Shown here piece by piece: positions 34,819-42,887 of a stretch of DNA of 64,000 nt (its first letter is position 1; the number at the start of each line of letters is the position of its first letter). Both the position numbers and the translations under genes were made by a program. Below the pieces are notes generated by a model that saw only the letters and a program-made list of their open reading frames with translations, did no database searches and was not told where the DNA came from. Source of the stretch: Novosphingobium sp. 28-62-57 (GTDB taxonomy: Bacteria; Pseudomonadota; Alphaproteobacteria; Sphingomonadales; Sphingomonadaceae); contig NCGO01000005.1 in NCBI GenBank assembly GCA_002256985.1, positions 62,001-126,000 of the forward strand. Direction: 5' to 3'.

Positions 34819-35691
34819 TCAATAAACCGCCGCCGGGTTCTTTAGGCGCGGGCTGCCCAGCATGTCGCGGTGCGAGGGCCGCTCGTTCCCCCGGTCGGTC
34901 ACACCCAGTTCCTTGGCAATTTCTGCCACGATCAGCGTCTGGCCCGAAAGCTCATCGCGGTTCGCCGCCTTGTCGATGGCGTCGATCACGTGGGCAGAAA
35001 ACTCGGGATTCTCGGCCATGGCGAGGAAACCTTCGTACTGTTCGGGATTGGTCTTGACCGCGATCTGTGCCCGTTCGGTCAATTGCGGGCCAAGCCAGAG
35101 CGAGACGGCAGCAACGCCGGTGCCCCGGAAATCATGCTCCATATCGTGCGCCAGCTTGTCCAGCCCGGCCTTCTGCGCGCCATAGGCGGGGCCATGCATG
35201 TAACAGTTTGCGCCGAACGAGGATGTCATCGCGATGATGCCCGATCCTTGGGGCACCATGATCTTGGCCGCGTGCCAGCTTGCCACGTAAGCACTGCGCA
35301 GGCCGACATCGAGGATCTTCTGCGCATCCAGTTCCTTTTCCCAGAACGGCAGCTTTTCGATCAACTGGTGGTGCATATAGGCGGCATTGTTGACCAGCAC
35401 ATCCAGCCGTCCCTGCTCTGCCATCACCTGTTCAAACAGCTTGGCGACCGAGGCATCATCGCCATGATCGCAGACCACCGCAATGCCCTTGCCGCCGTTC
35501 TCGGTCACCTTCTGCGCGGTTTCCGCCACGGTGCCGGGCAGGACCGAGCCGTCCCAGCCCTTCGCATCGCCCGGCGTGATCGTGCGGCCGGTGACATAGA
35601 CGGTATAGCCCAGTTCGCCGAAACCGCGCGCAATCCCTGCGCCCGCGCCTCGGCTTGCGCCGGTTACGATAGCGACTTTTGGTTGAGTCAT
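34819..35691 (-). CDS. SDR-family oxidoreductase (DHRS1-like)
   Basis: A 290-residue SDR: TGASRGAGAGI cofactor loop, NNAAYM, Ser in TSSFGA, YGAQK, and a C-terminal extension of about 40 residues (RPSHRDMLGSPRLKNP) beyond the usual end. The TITPGDAKGW stretch after the first Rossmann arginine (TGRT) is typical of the DHRS1-like group. Last gene of a minus-strand run including EthD, SDR and sulfotransferase genes. Substrate unknown. Confidence 0.83.
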   Translation of the reverse strand: MTQPKVAIVTGASRGAGAGIARGFGELGYTVYVTGRTITPGDAKGWDGSVLPGTVAETAQKVTENGGKGIAVVCDHGDDASVAKLFEQVMAEQGRLDVLVNNAAYMHHQLIEKLPFWEKELDAQKILDVGLRSAYVASWHAAKIMVPQGSGIIAMTSSFGANCYMHGPAYGAQKAGLDKLAHDMEHDFRGTGVAAVSLWLGPQLTERAQIAVKTNPEQYEGFLAMAENPEFSAHVIDAIDKAANRDELSGQTLIVAEIAKELGVTDRGNERPSHRDMLGSPRLKNPAAVY

Positions 35692-35707
35692 CTTGAGCGT
35701 CCTTATT

Positions 35708-36487
35708 TCAGAAATCGAATTGCGAGGTCGGGATCACATCGATCCGCGTAAAGTCGATGAAGCCCGCGCAGCTATCCATCATCGCGGCCAGATTGGCGTC
35801 AAATTTTGCAGGATCGCCCACCGCATCGAAAAACGCTTGCGGTTGGTCGAGCGCTTCCAGCGGGAAGCACTCTTCCACGAAAGCATCGTATGCAGGCGCA
35901 TCTTGGGTCAGCGGGCGGACGATCAGGTTCTGCACATATTCAAAGTTCGATTGCGTCTCGATCGCCACGCGTGTGTGGTGCGAATGCCAGTGCGCGATGG
36001 CGGCCTCGCGCGTCATGTCCGGGCGGAAGGAGATGAAGCTGGCCTGGCTCCAGCCCGGTGTTCTGGAAATCGTCCTTGAAATCATTGGATTGTTGGAATG
36101 TTTAGCTTCGCTGAACTCGCCTTCGGCTCGTTTCCCCGGGGAAACAGATGGGGAACATGGATGATCGGTGTTCGCAATGATCGTCGATTCACACACGACC
36201 CAAGCCGCAAAGCGCGCGCTGTGTTCAGCCAGCGCCGCGTCCACGTCGGAGCGAAAACGCGCATTGGCCGAGGGCATCCAGAACTGCGCAATCGCCGCTT
36301 GCTGCGGAGCCTGCCATGTTTGCACCAGCGCCGCGCCGGGAGCCACCGCCGCATCGCGCACGTTCAGCCGCACTGCCTGCGCACCCGCTTCCACCAACGC
36401 GTCGGGCAGCGTGGCCAGCAGCCGCGCGCCATAATCGGCGTGGCTTTCGCCCTCTGGCGCCCATAGCGCTGCGATGACTTTTTCCAT
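35708..36487 (-). CDS. EthD-domain-like protein with an unusual internal stretch
   Basis: A 259-residue protein that appears to hold two related EthD/dimeric alpha-beta-barrel halves: MEKVIAALWAPEG at the start and SFISFRPDMTREAAIAHWHSHH later. EthD domains are small, often structural, partners of P450 or oxidative systems. Between the halves (about residues 107-135) is a low-similarity, Ser/Pro/Lys-rich stretch encoded by DNA that contains the palindrome GTTTCCCCGGGGAAAC (36130-36145), which also occurs at 3436 in a non-coding gap. An in-frame insertion of a small palindromic element is suspected. Confidence 0.6.
   Translation of the reverse strand: MEKVIAALWAPEGESHADYGARLLATLPDALVEAGAQAVRLNVRDAAVAPGAALVQTWQAPQQAAIAQFWMPSANARFRSDVDAALAEHSARFAAWVVCESTIIANTDHPCSPSVSPGKRAEGEFSEAKHSNNPMISRTISRTPGWSQASFISFRPDMTREAAIAHWHSHHTRVAIETQSNFEYVQNLIVRPLTQDAPAYDAFVEECFPLEALDQPQAFFDAVGDPAKFDANLAAMMDSCAGFIDFTRIDVIPTSQFDF
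36130..36145. repeat. 16-bp palindrome GTTTCCCCGGGGAAAC (copy 2, inside a coding region)
   Basis: Identical to the copy at 3436-3451. Located in the middle of the EthD-like gene, within the stretch that does not resemble EthD domains. Confidence 0.55.
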
Positions 36488-36500
36488 GGCGCGGCCTCTC

Positions 36501-37262
36501 TCAGTCGAAGTTGGCTTGCCCACCGTCGAGCGGGATTGTCGCGCCGGTGAGGTATGCCAGATCCTGCCCGGCCAGCGCCACCAGCGCGCGGCCGATATCG
36601 CCCTCCAGCGATCCGACGCGGCCCAGCGGGATCGTGCGGAAGAAGGCTTGCGCCTCTTCGGGGTTGTTTTCGATCCACCACTTCAACCCCGGCGATTCCG
36701 CGTGCGGCGCAATGGTCAGGACGCGAATGGCCTCGCCGCCCCATTCGGCGGCAGCAGCCCGGGTGAGCGAGCGGATGCCCTGCTTGACCGCGGCATAAGC
36801 GCCATAGCCGGTCATGTCCCAGCGAATGCCGGCAGACGAGCAGAAGTTGAAAATCGTGCCGCCCCCGCGCGCAATCAGATGTGGGCGGGCCAGCTTCATC
36901 AGGCGCAGCGTGGCCAGCGGGCCGGATTCGAAGCCTGCGGTGAACGCTTCGTCGGTCACGTCCTCCAGCTTGCCCAGCGGCACTTCCTGCGCATTGTTGA
37001 CGAGGATATCGAGCCCGCCAAACTCTGCCACCGTGGCATCGACGGTCGCGGCCAGATCGGCGGCGGATTTCACATCACAGGCCAGCGCCAGCGCCCGCCC
37101 GCCACGTTCACGGACCATCGCTGCGGTTGTTTCCACCTTGGAAAGCGTGCGCCCGGTCACGGCCACCGCCGCCCCCGCGCCCGCCATGGCCAGTGCCACG
37201 CCCTGTCCAATGCCCTGGCCTGCGCCGGTAATCAGCACCACTTTGCCCGAAAGATCGGTCAT
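36501..37262 (-). CDS. SDR-family oxidoreductase
   Basis: A 253-residue classical SDR: TGAGQGIGQG cofactor loop, NNAQEV, Ser in FCSSAGI, YAAVK active site, ending TGATIPLDGGQ. Starts 16 bases after the sulfotransferase gene and lies 13 bases before the EthD-like gene, so the three are likely co-transcribed. Substrate unknown. Confidence 0.86.
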   Translation of the reverse strand: MTDLSGKVVLITGAGQGIGQGVALAMAGAGAAVAVTGRTLSKVETTAAMVRERGGRALALACDVKSAADLAATVDATVAEFGGLDILVNNAQEVPLGKLEDVTDEAFTAGFESGPLATLRLMKLARPHLIARGGGTIFNFCSSAGIRWDMTGYGAYAAVKQGIRSLTRAAAAEWGGEAIRVLTIAPHAESPGLKWWIENNPEEAQAFFRTIPLGRVGSLEGDIGRALVALAGQDLAYLTGATIPLDGGQANFD

Positions 37263-37278
37263 GCAATTGTCCTTGTAT

Positions 37279-38454
37279 TTAGCGGATATAGCGGGCGCGA
37301 TAGGAGGCAAAGGCCTCGCGCACGTCGGCTTCGTTGAGGCCAAAGCGTTCCAGCGAATAGTCGTGCATCGGGCGCTGTTCACGCTTGTTGCCGGCCATGA
37401 ATTCGGTCAGCGCGGCCTCGATCTGGTCATCCAGCGGCACGCCGATGTGGGCCAGCACGCGCTGCGCCTGCTTCAGCGGCTCCTTGGCCACTTCACGGTA
37501 ATCGATATCGATAAACCGGTCCTCGCCAATCCGCGCGCGCGCCTCTTCAAAGCGCTTCATCCATCCGGCCAGACGCGGGAACCAGAAGCCGCCGACCGCC
37601 TCGTCCGAATGGACCGAGTTCAGTTTATAGAGCGCAGCTTCCATGCTGACATAGCTTGGCACCACTTCCAGCGGATCGCGGTGCGTCATTACCAGCACCG
37701 CCTTGGGGAAAGCATTGGCGATCACATCGGTATAGGGCAGGTTCTGCGGGCTTTTCAGCACCCACTTCTTGCCGCGCCGGGTAGGGTCCTGCCATTGCAG
37801 GTACTTCAGGATCGTCTTGAGATCCTCGTAGCCCTTGGATTGGTCATAAGTATCTAGCCACTTGGCGAACGAGGGGATGAAGGTCATCGCCTCGACCATC
37901 GTGGTGATGAACAGCTGGCCCAGAATGATGATTTCCTCATCCGGTGCTTCGGGATCGAGCGGGTGGATCGACGCGAGTTCGGGCGAGAGGTTCAGCCAGC
38001 CTTCGATCATCGCATTGGCATAGGCGCGGCGGGCCACCGGGTTGCCGGGTTCATCGCCCGGCAGCGGGGCATAGTTCTGCGCTTCGTACCAGCGGATCGC
38101 GGTCATCCCCGGCGCGCTGGCAAGCAGGCGGTGGAAGATCGTGCTGCCGGTGCGCGGCAGGCCCAGAATGATCGCGGCGACCTCTACCTGTTCGTCAAGG
38201 ATTTCAGGGTGCCGCTTGATATCCTCAACCATGCGCAACCGGCTGGCGAGGCCTTTGAGGATCGATTCGGTCTGCCCGCCAAAGCCTGCCTCGGTCAGCT
38301 TGCCCTCGGCATTGGCGGCGGCGATATATTGGTCCATCGGTTCGAAGAACCACGTGTCGCCGAAATCCGACAGGCCTGTGCGTTCGCGCGCAGCGGCAAG
38401 CAGGGTTTCGCGGTCAAAGGCGGGTGCCCCAGTGGTGGTGGCTGTCGTGGCCAT
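37279..38454 (-). CDS. PAPS-dependent sulfotransferase-family protein
   Basis: A 391-residue sulfotransferase. The 5'-phosphosulfate loop is LGLPRTGSTIFHRLL (about residue 96) and the 3'-phosphate region is VLVMTHRDPLEVVPSYVSM; LKSPQN in between is also typical. The family transfers sulfate from PAPS to hydroxyl or amine groups, including sterols and lipids. It is the first gene of a run with two SDRs and an EthD-like gene; the DNA upstream contains two CGCA...TGCG palindromes. Sulfation of a steroid hydroxyl is a guess from context. Confidence 0.82.
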   Translation of the reverse strand: MATTATTTGAPAFDRETLLAAARERTGLSDFGDTWFFEPMDQYIAAANAEGKLTEAGFGGQTESILKGLASRLRMVEDIKRHPEILDEQVEVAAIILGLPRTGSTIFHRLLASAPGMTAIRWYEAQNYAPLPGDEPGNPVARRAYANAMIEGWLNLSPELASIHPLDPEAPDEEIIILGQLFITTMVEAMTFIPSFAKWLDTYDQSKGYEDLKTILKYLQWQDPTRRGKKWVLKSPQNLPYTDVIANAFPKAVLVMTHRDPLEVVPSYVSMEAALYKLNSVHSDEAVGGFWFPRLAGWMKRFEEARARIGEDRFIDIDYREVAKEPLKQAQRVLAHIGVPLDDQIEAALTEFMAGNKREQRPMHDYSLERFGLNEADVREAFASYRARYIR

Positions 38455-38516
38455 TTGCTATGTCTCTCCCGAAGACCAATATTGCCTTCATGCGTAATGC
38501 GTGGCGATGTTATGTT

Positions 38517-38579
38517 CGCAATTTGCGGTATTTTGTCAGCACTATGCCGATTATGCAAATATAATTCCGCAAAATGCGG
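38517..38579. promoter_or_regulatory. two CGCA...TGCG palindromes upstream of the sulfotransferase gene
   Basis: CGCAATTTGCG (38517-38527) and CCGCAAAATGCGG (38567-38579), 63 and 113 bases upstream of the start, in an AT-rich stretch. Possible paired operator. Confidence 0.35.
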
Positions 38580-38585
38580 TCGGAA

Positions 38586-39674
38586 TCAGAACGCCACGAC
38601 AGTCCGCAGCGATTCCCCGCGTTTCATCAGCGCAAATCCCTCGTTGACCTGTGCCATCGGCAGGCGATGGCTGACCAGATCATCAAGGTTCAGCCGCCCC
38701 GCTGCATAGTGATCGAGCAGTCCGGGAAGCTGGCTGCGGCCCTTTACGTTGCCCATGAACGATCCTTGCACAGTGCGGCCCAGCTGGAGCTGGAAGGGGA
38801 TCAGGTGCAGCGCATTGCCATCGGGCGGCACGCCCAGCACCACGGTGCAGCCCCCGCCGATATGCGTGGATTCAAAGGCCTGTTGCATGAGTTTGACCGA
38901 GCCAGCGGCTTCGAACGCATAGTCCACGCCGCCACCAGTCATGGCCTGAATGGCTGGCACGGCGTCTGTTTCGCGCGCGTCGATAAAGTCGGTGAGGCCA
39001 AAGCGCTTGCCCTGTTCGTGGCGCAGCGGGTTGATATCCACGCCGATGATCCGCGAGGCTCCGGCAAGCCGCGCACCTTGCACAACGTTGAGGCCGATGC
39101 CGCCCAAGCCGAAGACGGCGACGGTGGCACCGGATTCGACATGTGCGGTGTTCATCACTGCGCCAACGCCGGTGGCCACGCAGCAGCCTGCGGTGCAGGC
39201 GACGTGGAAGGCCACGTCCTTGCGGATCACCGCCACGTTGCGCTCTGCCATGACGACGAATTGTGCGAGTGAGCCAACGCCCGAATAGGCTGAAACTGGC
39301 TTGCCGTTCAGCGAGAACGGGGTGGGCTGAGTCGCGATGTCGGCAAGGAAGGCTTCGCACAAGTTGGTCTTGTTCGACAAGCAGTTGCGGCAGGTGCCGC
39401 ATTCCCCGATGCCGAGCGGGATCACGTGATCGCCCAGCGCTATTGAAGATACGCCCGGCCCCACTTCGCGCACCACGCCAGCGCCTTCATGGCCGACGAC
39501 GATGGGGAAGTGGTAGGGCGCGGCCACGCCCTCAAGCTGGCTCAGGTCGGTGTGGCACAGGCCGCTGGCCATGATCTCGATCAGCACTTCGCCCGGGCCA
39601 ACAGGGGCGAGATCGAGCAGTTCCTCGACCAGCGGTGTGCCGGGGGCGTGGCAGACCATCGCTCTGGTTTTCAT
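38586..39674 (-). CDS. zinc-dependent alcohol dehydrogenase (class III-like MDR)
   Basis: A 362-residue medium-chain dehydrogenase. Catalytic zinc ligands are in GLCHTD and GHEGAG, the structural zinc cysteines in GECGTCRNCLSNKTNLC, and the NAD loop is FGLGGIGLNV. It oxidises primary or secondary alcohols to aldehydes or ketones. It is adjacent (5 bases) to the GMC oxidoreductase gene, in the same direction, so the two may act on successive alcohol and aldehyde intermediates, for example of a steroid side chain (inference). Confidence 0.9.
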   Translation of the reverse strand: MKTRAMVCHAPGTPLVEELLDLAPVGPGEVLIEIMASGLCHTDLSQLEGVAAPYHFPIVVGHEGAGVVREVGPGVSSIALGDHVIPLGIGECGTCRNCLSNKTNLCEAFLADIATQPTPFSLNGKPVSAYSGVGSLAQFVVMAERNVAVIRKDVAFHVACTAGCCVATGVGAVMNTAHVESGATVAVFGLGGIGLNVVQGARLAGASRIIGVDINPLRHEQGKRFGLTDFIDARETDAVPAIQAMTGGGVDYAFEAAGSVKLMQQAFESTHIGGGCTVVLGVPPDGNALHLIPFQLQLGRTVQGSFMGNVKGRSQLPGLLDHYAAGRLNLDDLVSHRLPMAQVNEGFALMKRGESLRTVVAF

Positions 39675-39679
39675 CGGCG

Positions 39680-41275
39680 TTATATCCTTCCAAGGATCAG
39701 GTCGGCAGCCTTTTCGGCGATCATCGCCACCGGAATCGCGGTGTTGCCGCCGGGCAGGTGCGGCATGATTGAGGCATCGACCACGCGCAGCGATGTGAGG
39801 CCGTGAACACACAAGTGGCTGTCTACCACGGCCATCAGGTCCGCTCCCATGCGTGCGGTGCTGGTGGAATGGTAATCGGCCTCGGCATGGGCGCGGATAT
39901 AGGCGTCGATCTGGTCGTCGGTTTCCACGCCGGGGCCGGGGGCGAGTTCTTCGCCGCGCATCGCGTCAAAGGCGGCTTGCGCAAACACGCGGCGTGCGAT
40001 GCGCACGCCTTCGCGCATCACGCGGCGGTCGCTTTCAGTCGCGTTGTAGTTCTGGTCGATCACCGGCGGCGCATCGGGATCGGCGCTGGCGAGCGTAACG
40101 CTGCCGCGCGATTCCGGGCGGGCGACGTTGATGTGGGCATAGAAGCCGTGCATCGGCTCCATCTTGCGGCCATTCTGCGCGAACAGGGCGCTGACCAGCA
40201 GCATCTTGATGTCCGCCTCCTCCAACGCCGGATCGGAGCGGACCATGCAGGCGACCGACATGCCGGGATCGGCCAGCGGGCCTGTGCGCAGGGTGAGGTA
40301 TTGCGCCATCGCCAAGGCACCGCGGAAGGGATTGAGGAAGCGCAACATCGACCATGGTTTGGTCGAGCGATACTTTACATGCGCGGCCAGGTGGTCCTGC
40401 AGGCCTTGGCCGACGCCGGGCAGATCGTGGACCAGCGCGATGCCATGTTCGGCCAGATGGGCGGCGGGGCCGACGCCCGAGAGCATCAGCAATTGCGGGG
40501 TGTTGATCGCGCCTGCCGACAGGATCACTTCGCGCGCGGCGGTGGCGAGCGTATCGGCGCCGTCCTTGCGGAACACCACGCCAGTGGCGCGGGTGCCATC
40601 GAAGACCACGCGGCGGCTCTGCGCTTGGGTCAGCACGGTCAGGTTCGGGCGCTTCAGCACCGGGCGCAGATAGGCAGACGAGGCGCTGGAGCGGCGGCCC
40701 TTGCCCACAGTCAGGTCCACCGCGCCAAAGCCATCGCGGGCCTCGCCGTTGAGATCGTCGGTCAGCGGATAGCCAGCCTGCGCCCCGGCGGCGAGGAACG
40801 CGCGGGCGAAGGGGTGGTCTTGCGCGGCACGGGTGACCTGAATTGGGCCATCGGTGCCATGCCAGCGGTTTCGCGCGGGCGCATAGGATTCCAGCTTGCG
40901 GAAATAGGGCAGGACTTCGGCGAAGGACCAGCCGCGATTGCCGGCCTGCGCCCAGCGGTCGTAGTCCGAATGGAAGCCCCGGTCATAGGCCATGCCATTG
41001 ATCGAGGAGCCGCCTCCCAAGACTTTGCCGCGTGGGAGATAAAGCATGCGGCCATCAAGATGTGCCTGCGGTGCGGACATATAGCGCCAGGCGTGCGCGC
41101 CCGAGAGCATGATCGGGAGCAGACCACCGGGCGCGGCGATTAGCGGGCTCGTGTCCTTGCCGCCTGCCTCTAGCAGTAACACGCGCGTGCCCGGATCGGC
41201 GGTAAGGCGGTTGGCGAGGATGCACCCGGCAACCCCGCCGCCGACGATCACATAATCGAAGTCCAACCGCTCCAT
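39680..41275 (-). CDS. GMC-family FAD oxidoreductase (choline-dehydrogenase-like)
   Basis: A 531-residue GMC flavoenzyme: FAD loop VIVGGGVAGCILANRL, the GMC signature GKVLGGGSSINGM, and the C-terminal HSTSTARMG and PGGNTAIPVAMIAEKAADLI with the catalytic His region. These oxidise alcohols, passing electrons to quinone or oxygen. It lies between the unknown 41281 gene and the alcohol dehydrogenase gene, both close. Substrate unknown; cholesterol/sterol or alkanol oxidation are options. Confidence 0.9.
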   Translation of the reverse strand: MERLDFDYVIVGGGVAGCILANRLTADPGTRVLLLEAGGKDTSPLIAAPGGLLPIMLSGAHAWRYMSAPQAHLDGRMLYLPRGKVLGGGSSINGMAYDRGFHSDYDRWAQAGNRGWSFAEVLPYFRKLESYAPARNRWHGTDGPIQVTRAAQDHPFARAFLAAGAQAGYPLTDDLNGEARDGFGAVDLTVGKGRRSSASSAYLRPVLKRPNLTVLTQAQSRRVVFDGTRATGVVFRKDGADTLATAAREVILSAGAINTPQLLMLSGVGPAAHLAEHGIALVHDLPGVGQGLQDHLAAHVKYRSTKPWSMLRFLNPFRGALAMAQYLTLRTGPLADPGMSVACMVRSDPALEEADIKMLLVSALFAQNGRKMEPMHGFYAHINVARPESRGSVTLASADPDAPPVIDQNYNATESDRRVMREGVRIARRVFAQAAFDAMRGEELAPGPGVETDDQIDAYIRAHAEADYHSTSTARMGADLMAVVDSHLCVHGLTSLRVVDASIMPHLPGGNTAIPVAMIAEKAADLILGRI

Positions 41276-41280
41276 GCCGG

Positions 41281-41949
41281 TCAGAGTTCGACGACGGACA
41301 GGATATGGCTGTGCTTGTCCGGGAACACATAGTCGAATTCGAAGACCATGCTTTCGCCCAACTGGCCTGCGCAGACCAGATCGGTTTCGACAAAGACCTG
41401 CACCCCGCCCGCGCCATAGGCATAGCGTTTGACCTGACCGAACACGGGCGAGGCATCAAGCCGCGCGTCGATTTCAGCATCGCCGGGGCGGGCGCGGTTC
41501 ATGCCGATAGTCAGGCGGCCTTTCAGGTCCGGGTCGTTTGCCGCAAGATCCTGCAAGTTCAGGACCATGGCTTCCAAATCTTCAAGCGAATCCATCAGCA
41601 GGCCGAAGTGGAAGCTGGCTTCGAAATCCTGCGCCATCATCGCGCGATAGGCGGTGACCGCCTCGCTTTCCGCGTCGGTGCCGATGTTCAGCGCGGCGCG
41701 GATGGCGGCGATCAGGCGGGCCTGTGGTTCGGGCAGGCACGAGAGGAACACGATGCCATCGCCGCGCGCCACGTGATCGGGCGAGACCACGAAGCGGTAG
41801 AAATTGCCGCCGGGCAGCGGGAGCATCTGGCTTTCGGTCAGACCCATCTGTGCCAGAAGGCGCGCGGCCAATGGCCCATCAGCGGGCGCGGGATAGTGCA
41901 GCGCAATGTGGCCCATGGAAAGGCCCGCACGAGGTGCTGTCGTTGCCAT
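41281..41949 (-). CDS. conserved-looking protein of unknown function
   Basis: A 222-residue protein of no family that I recognise. No signal peptide or TM segment is seen; it is acidic with a few conserved-looking blocks (NFYRFVVSPDHV, FHFGLLMDSLEDLE, VFEFDYVFPDKHSH). The ATG at 41949 has a GGGAGAG site. It is the first gene of a run with the GMC oxidoreductase (6 bases) and alcohol dehydrogenase, so it probably works with them. Confidence 0.6.
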   Translation of the reverse strand: MATTAPRAGLSMGHIALHYPAPADGPLAARLLAQMGLTESQMLPLPGGNFYRFVVSPDHVARGDGIVFLSCLPEPQARLIAAIRAALNIGTDAESEAVTAYRAMMAQDFEASFHFGLLMDSLEDLEAMVLNLQDLAANDPDLKGRLTIGMNRARPGDAEIDARLDASPVFGQVKRYAYGAGGVQVFVETDLVCAGQLGESMVFEFDYVFPDKHSHILSVVEL

Positions 41950-42068
41950 AACGGCTCTCCCGATTTTGTCTTTATGCGCTGCAGATTCGCGTATTATCTA
42001 CGAGTCATTCGCTATGTCGGCACAATCGCTTGTGGAAACGCGAAACGCAAGGGGCTAGGCCATGGTCC

Positions 42069-42887
42069 ATGCTTCGCCTCAGCCTTGATCATCTGACCGT
42101 GACCGACACGACGCCGGTGCAACTGGCCCAAGCGGCCCACGCGGCGGGATGCGCGGGCATGTGCCTGTTCCTGCATCCGATGGCCGAGCTGCCGCTGATG
42201 CCGCCCTTCGATATCGTGGGCGACCGTGCGGCGCGGGCGGAAGTCAGGGCGGTGATGGATGATCTGGGGGTGGTGCTGGACCTTGCCTATCCGTTCTCGC
42301 TGGGTGGGCGCACCGATCTGGCGGCATTTGTGCCTGCGATGGAATGCGCGGCGGAGTTGGGCGCGCGTTTGCTCAACGTGCTGGTCTATGACCGGGACGC
42401 GGCGCGGCGGGCGGACACGTTCGGGCGGTTCTGTGATATGGCGGCACAGTTTGGGCACCGGGTGGCGGTGGAGTTCTATCCGCAAAGCCAAGTGCCATCA
42501 TTGGCGGCAGCGCTGGAGCTGGTGGGACAGGTGGGCCGTCCCGGTGCGGTGGGCGTGAACGTCGATTTGCTGCATCTGATGCGGTCGGGCGGGACCATTG
42601 CGGAACTGGGCGCGGCGCGGGATCATGTGCTCTATGCGCAAGTGGCCGATGGGCCGCTGTTGCCTCCCGATGATCTGGACCGGGAGGCGTCTTCGGAGCG
42701 GATGCTCTGTGGGCAGGGGGAGTTCGACGTGGCGGGGTTCTTGTGCGCTTTGCCGCCGGGGTGCCCGGTGAGTGTGGAGATTCCGCGTGATCATGCGGCG
42801 GGGGCAGTGGCGCGTGAGGAGCGGGCAAGGTTGGCGGTGGAAAGTGTGCGGCGGGCCTTGGGAGGCGTCTCCTTCTACGCTGAGTGA
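42069..42887 (+). CDS. sugar-phosphate isomerase/epimerase-like TIM-barrel protein
   Basis: A 272-residue xylose-isomerase-like TIM barrel. Metal-ligand strands are suggested by VAVEFYP, GVNVDLLHLMRSGG, the CGQGEFDV loop and PVSVEIPRD. The family includes isomerases, epimerases and keto-acid hydratases. Divergent from the 41281 gene; its 3' end overlaps the convergent aldo/keto reductase gene by 13 bases. The start may alternatively be at 42030. Substrate unknown. Confidence 0.75.
   Translation: MLRLSLDHLTVTDTTPVQLAQAAHAAGCAGMCLFLHPMAELPLMPPFDIVGDRAARAEVRAVMDDLGVVLDLAYPFSLGGRTDLAAFVPAMECAAELGARLLNVLVYDRDAARRADTFGRFCDMAAQFGHRVAVEFYPQSQVPSLAAALELVGQVGRPGAVGVNVDLLHLMRSGGTIAELGAARDHVLYAQVADGPLLPPDDLDREASSERMLCGQGEFDVAGFLCALPPGCPVSVEIPRDHAAGAVAREERARLAVESVRRALGGVSFYAE

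Noticed and set aside
39803..41143. Long plus-strand open frame opposite the GMC oxidoreductase
   Set aside because: Shadow of a well-supported gene; no ribosome site or family pattern.
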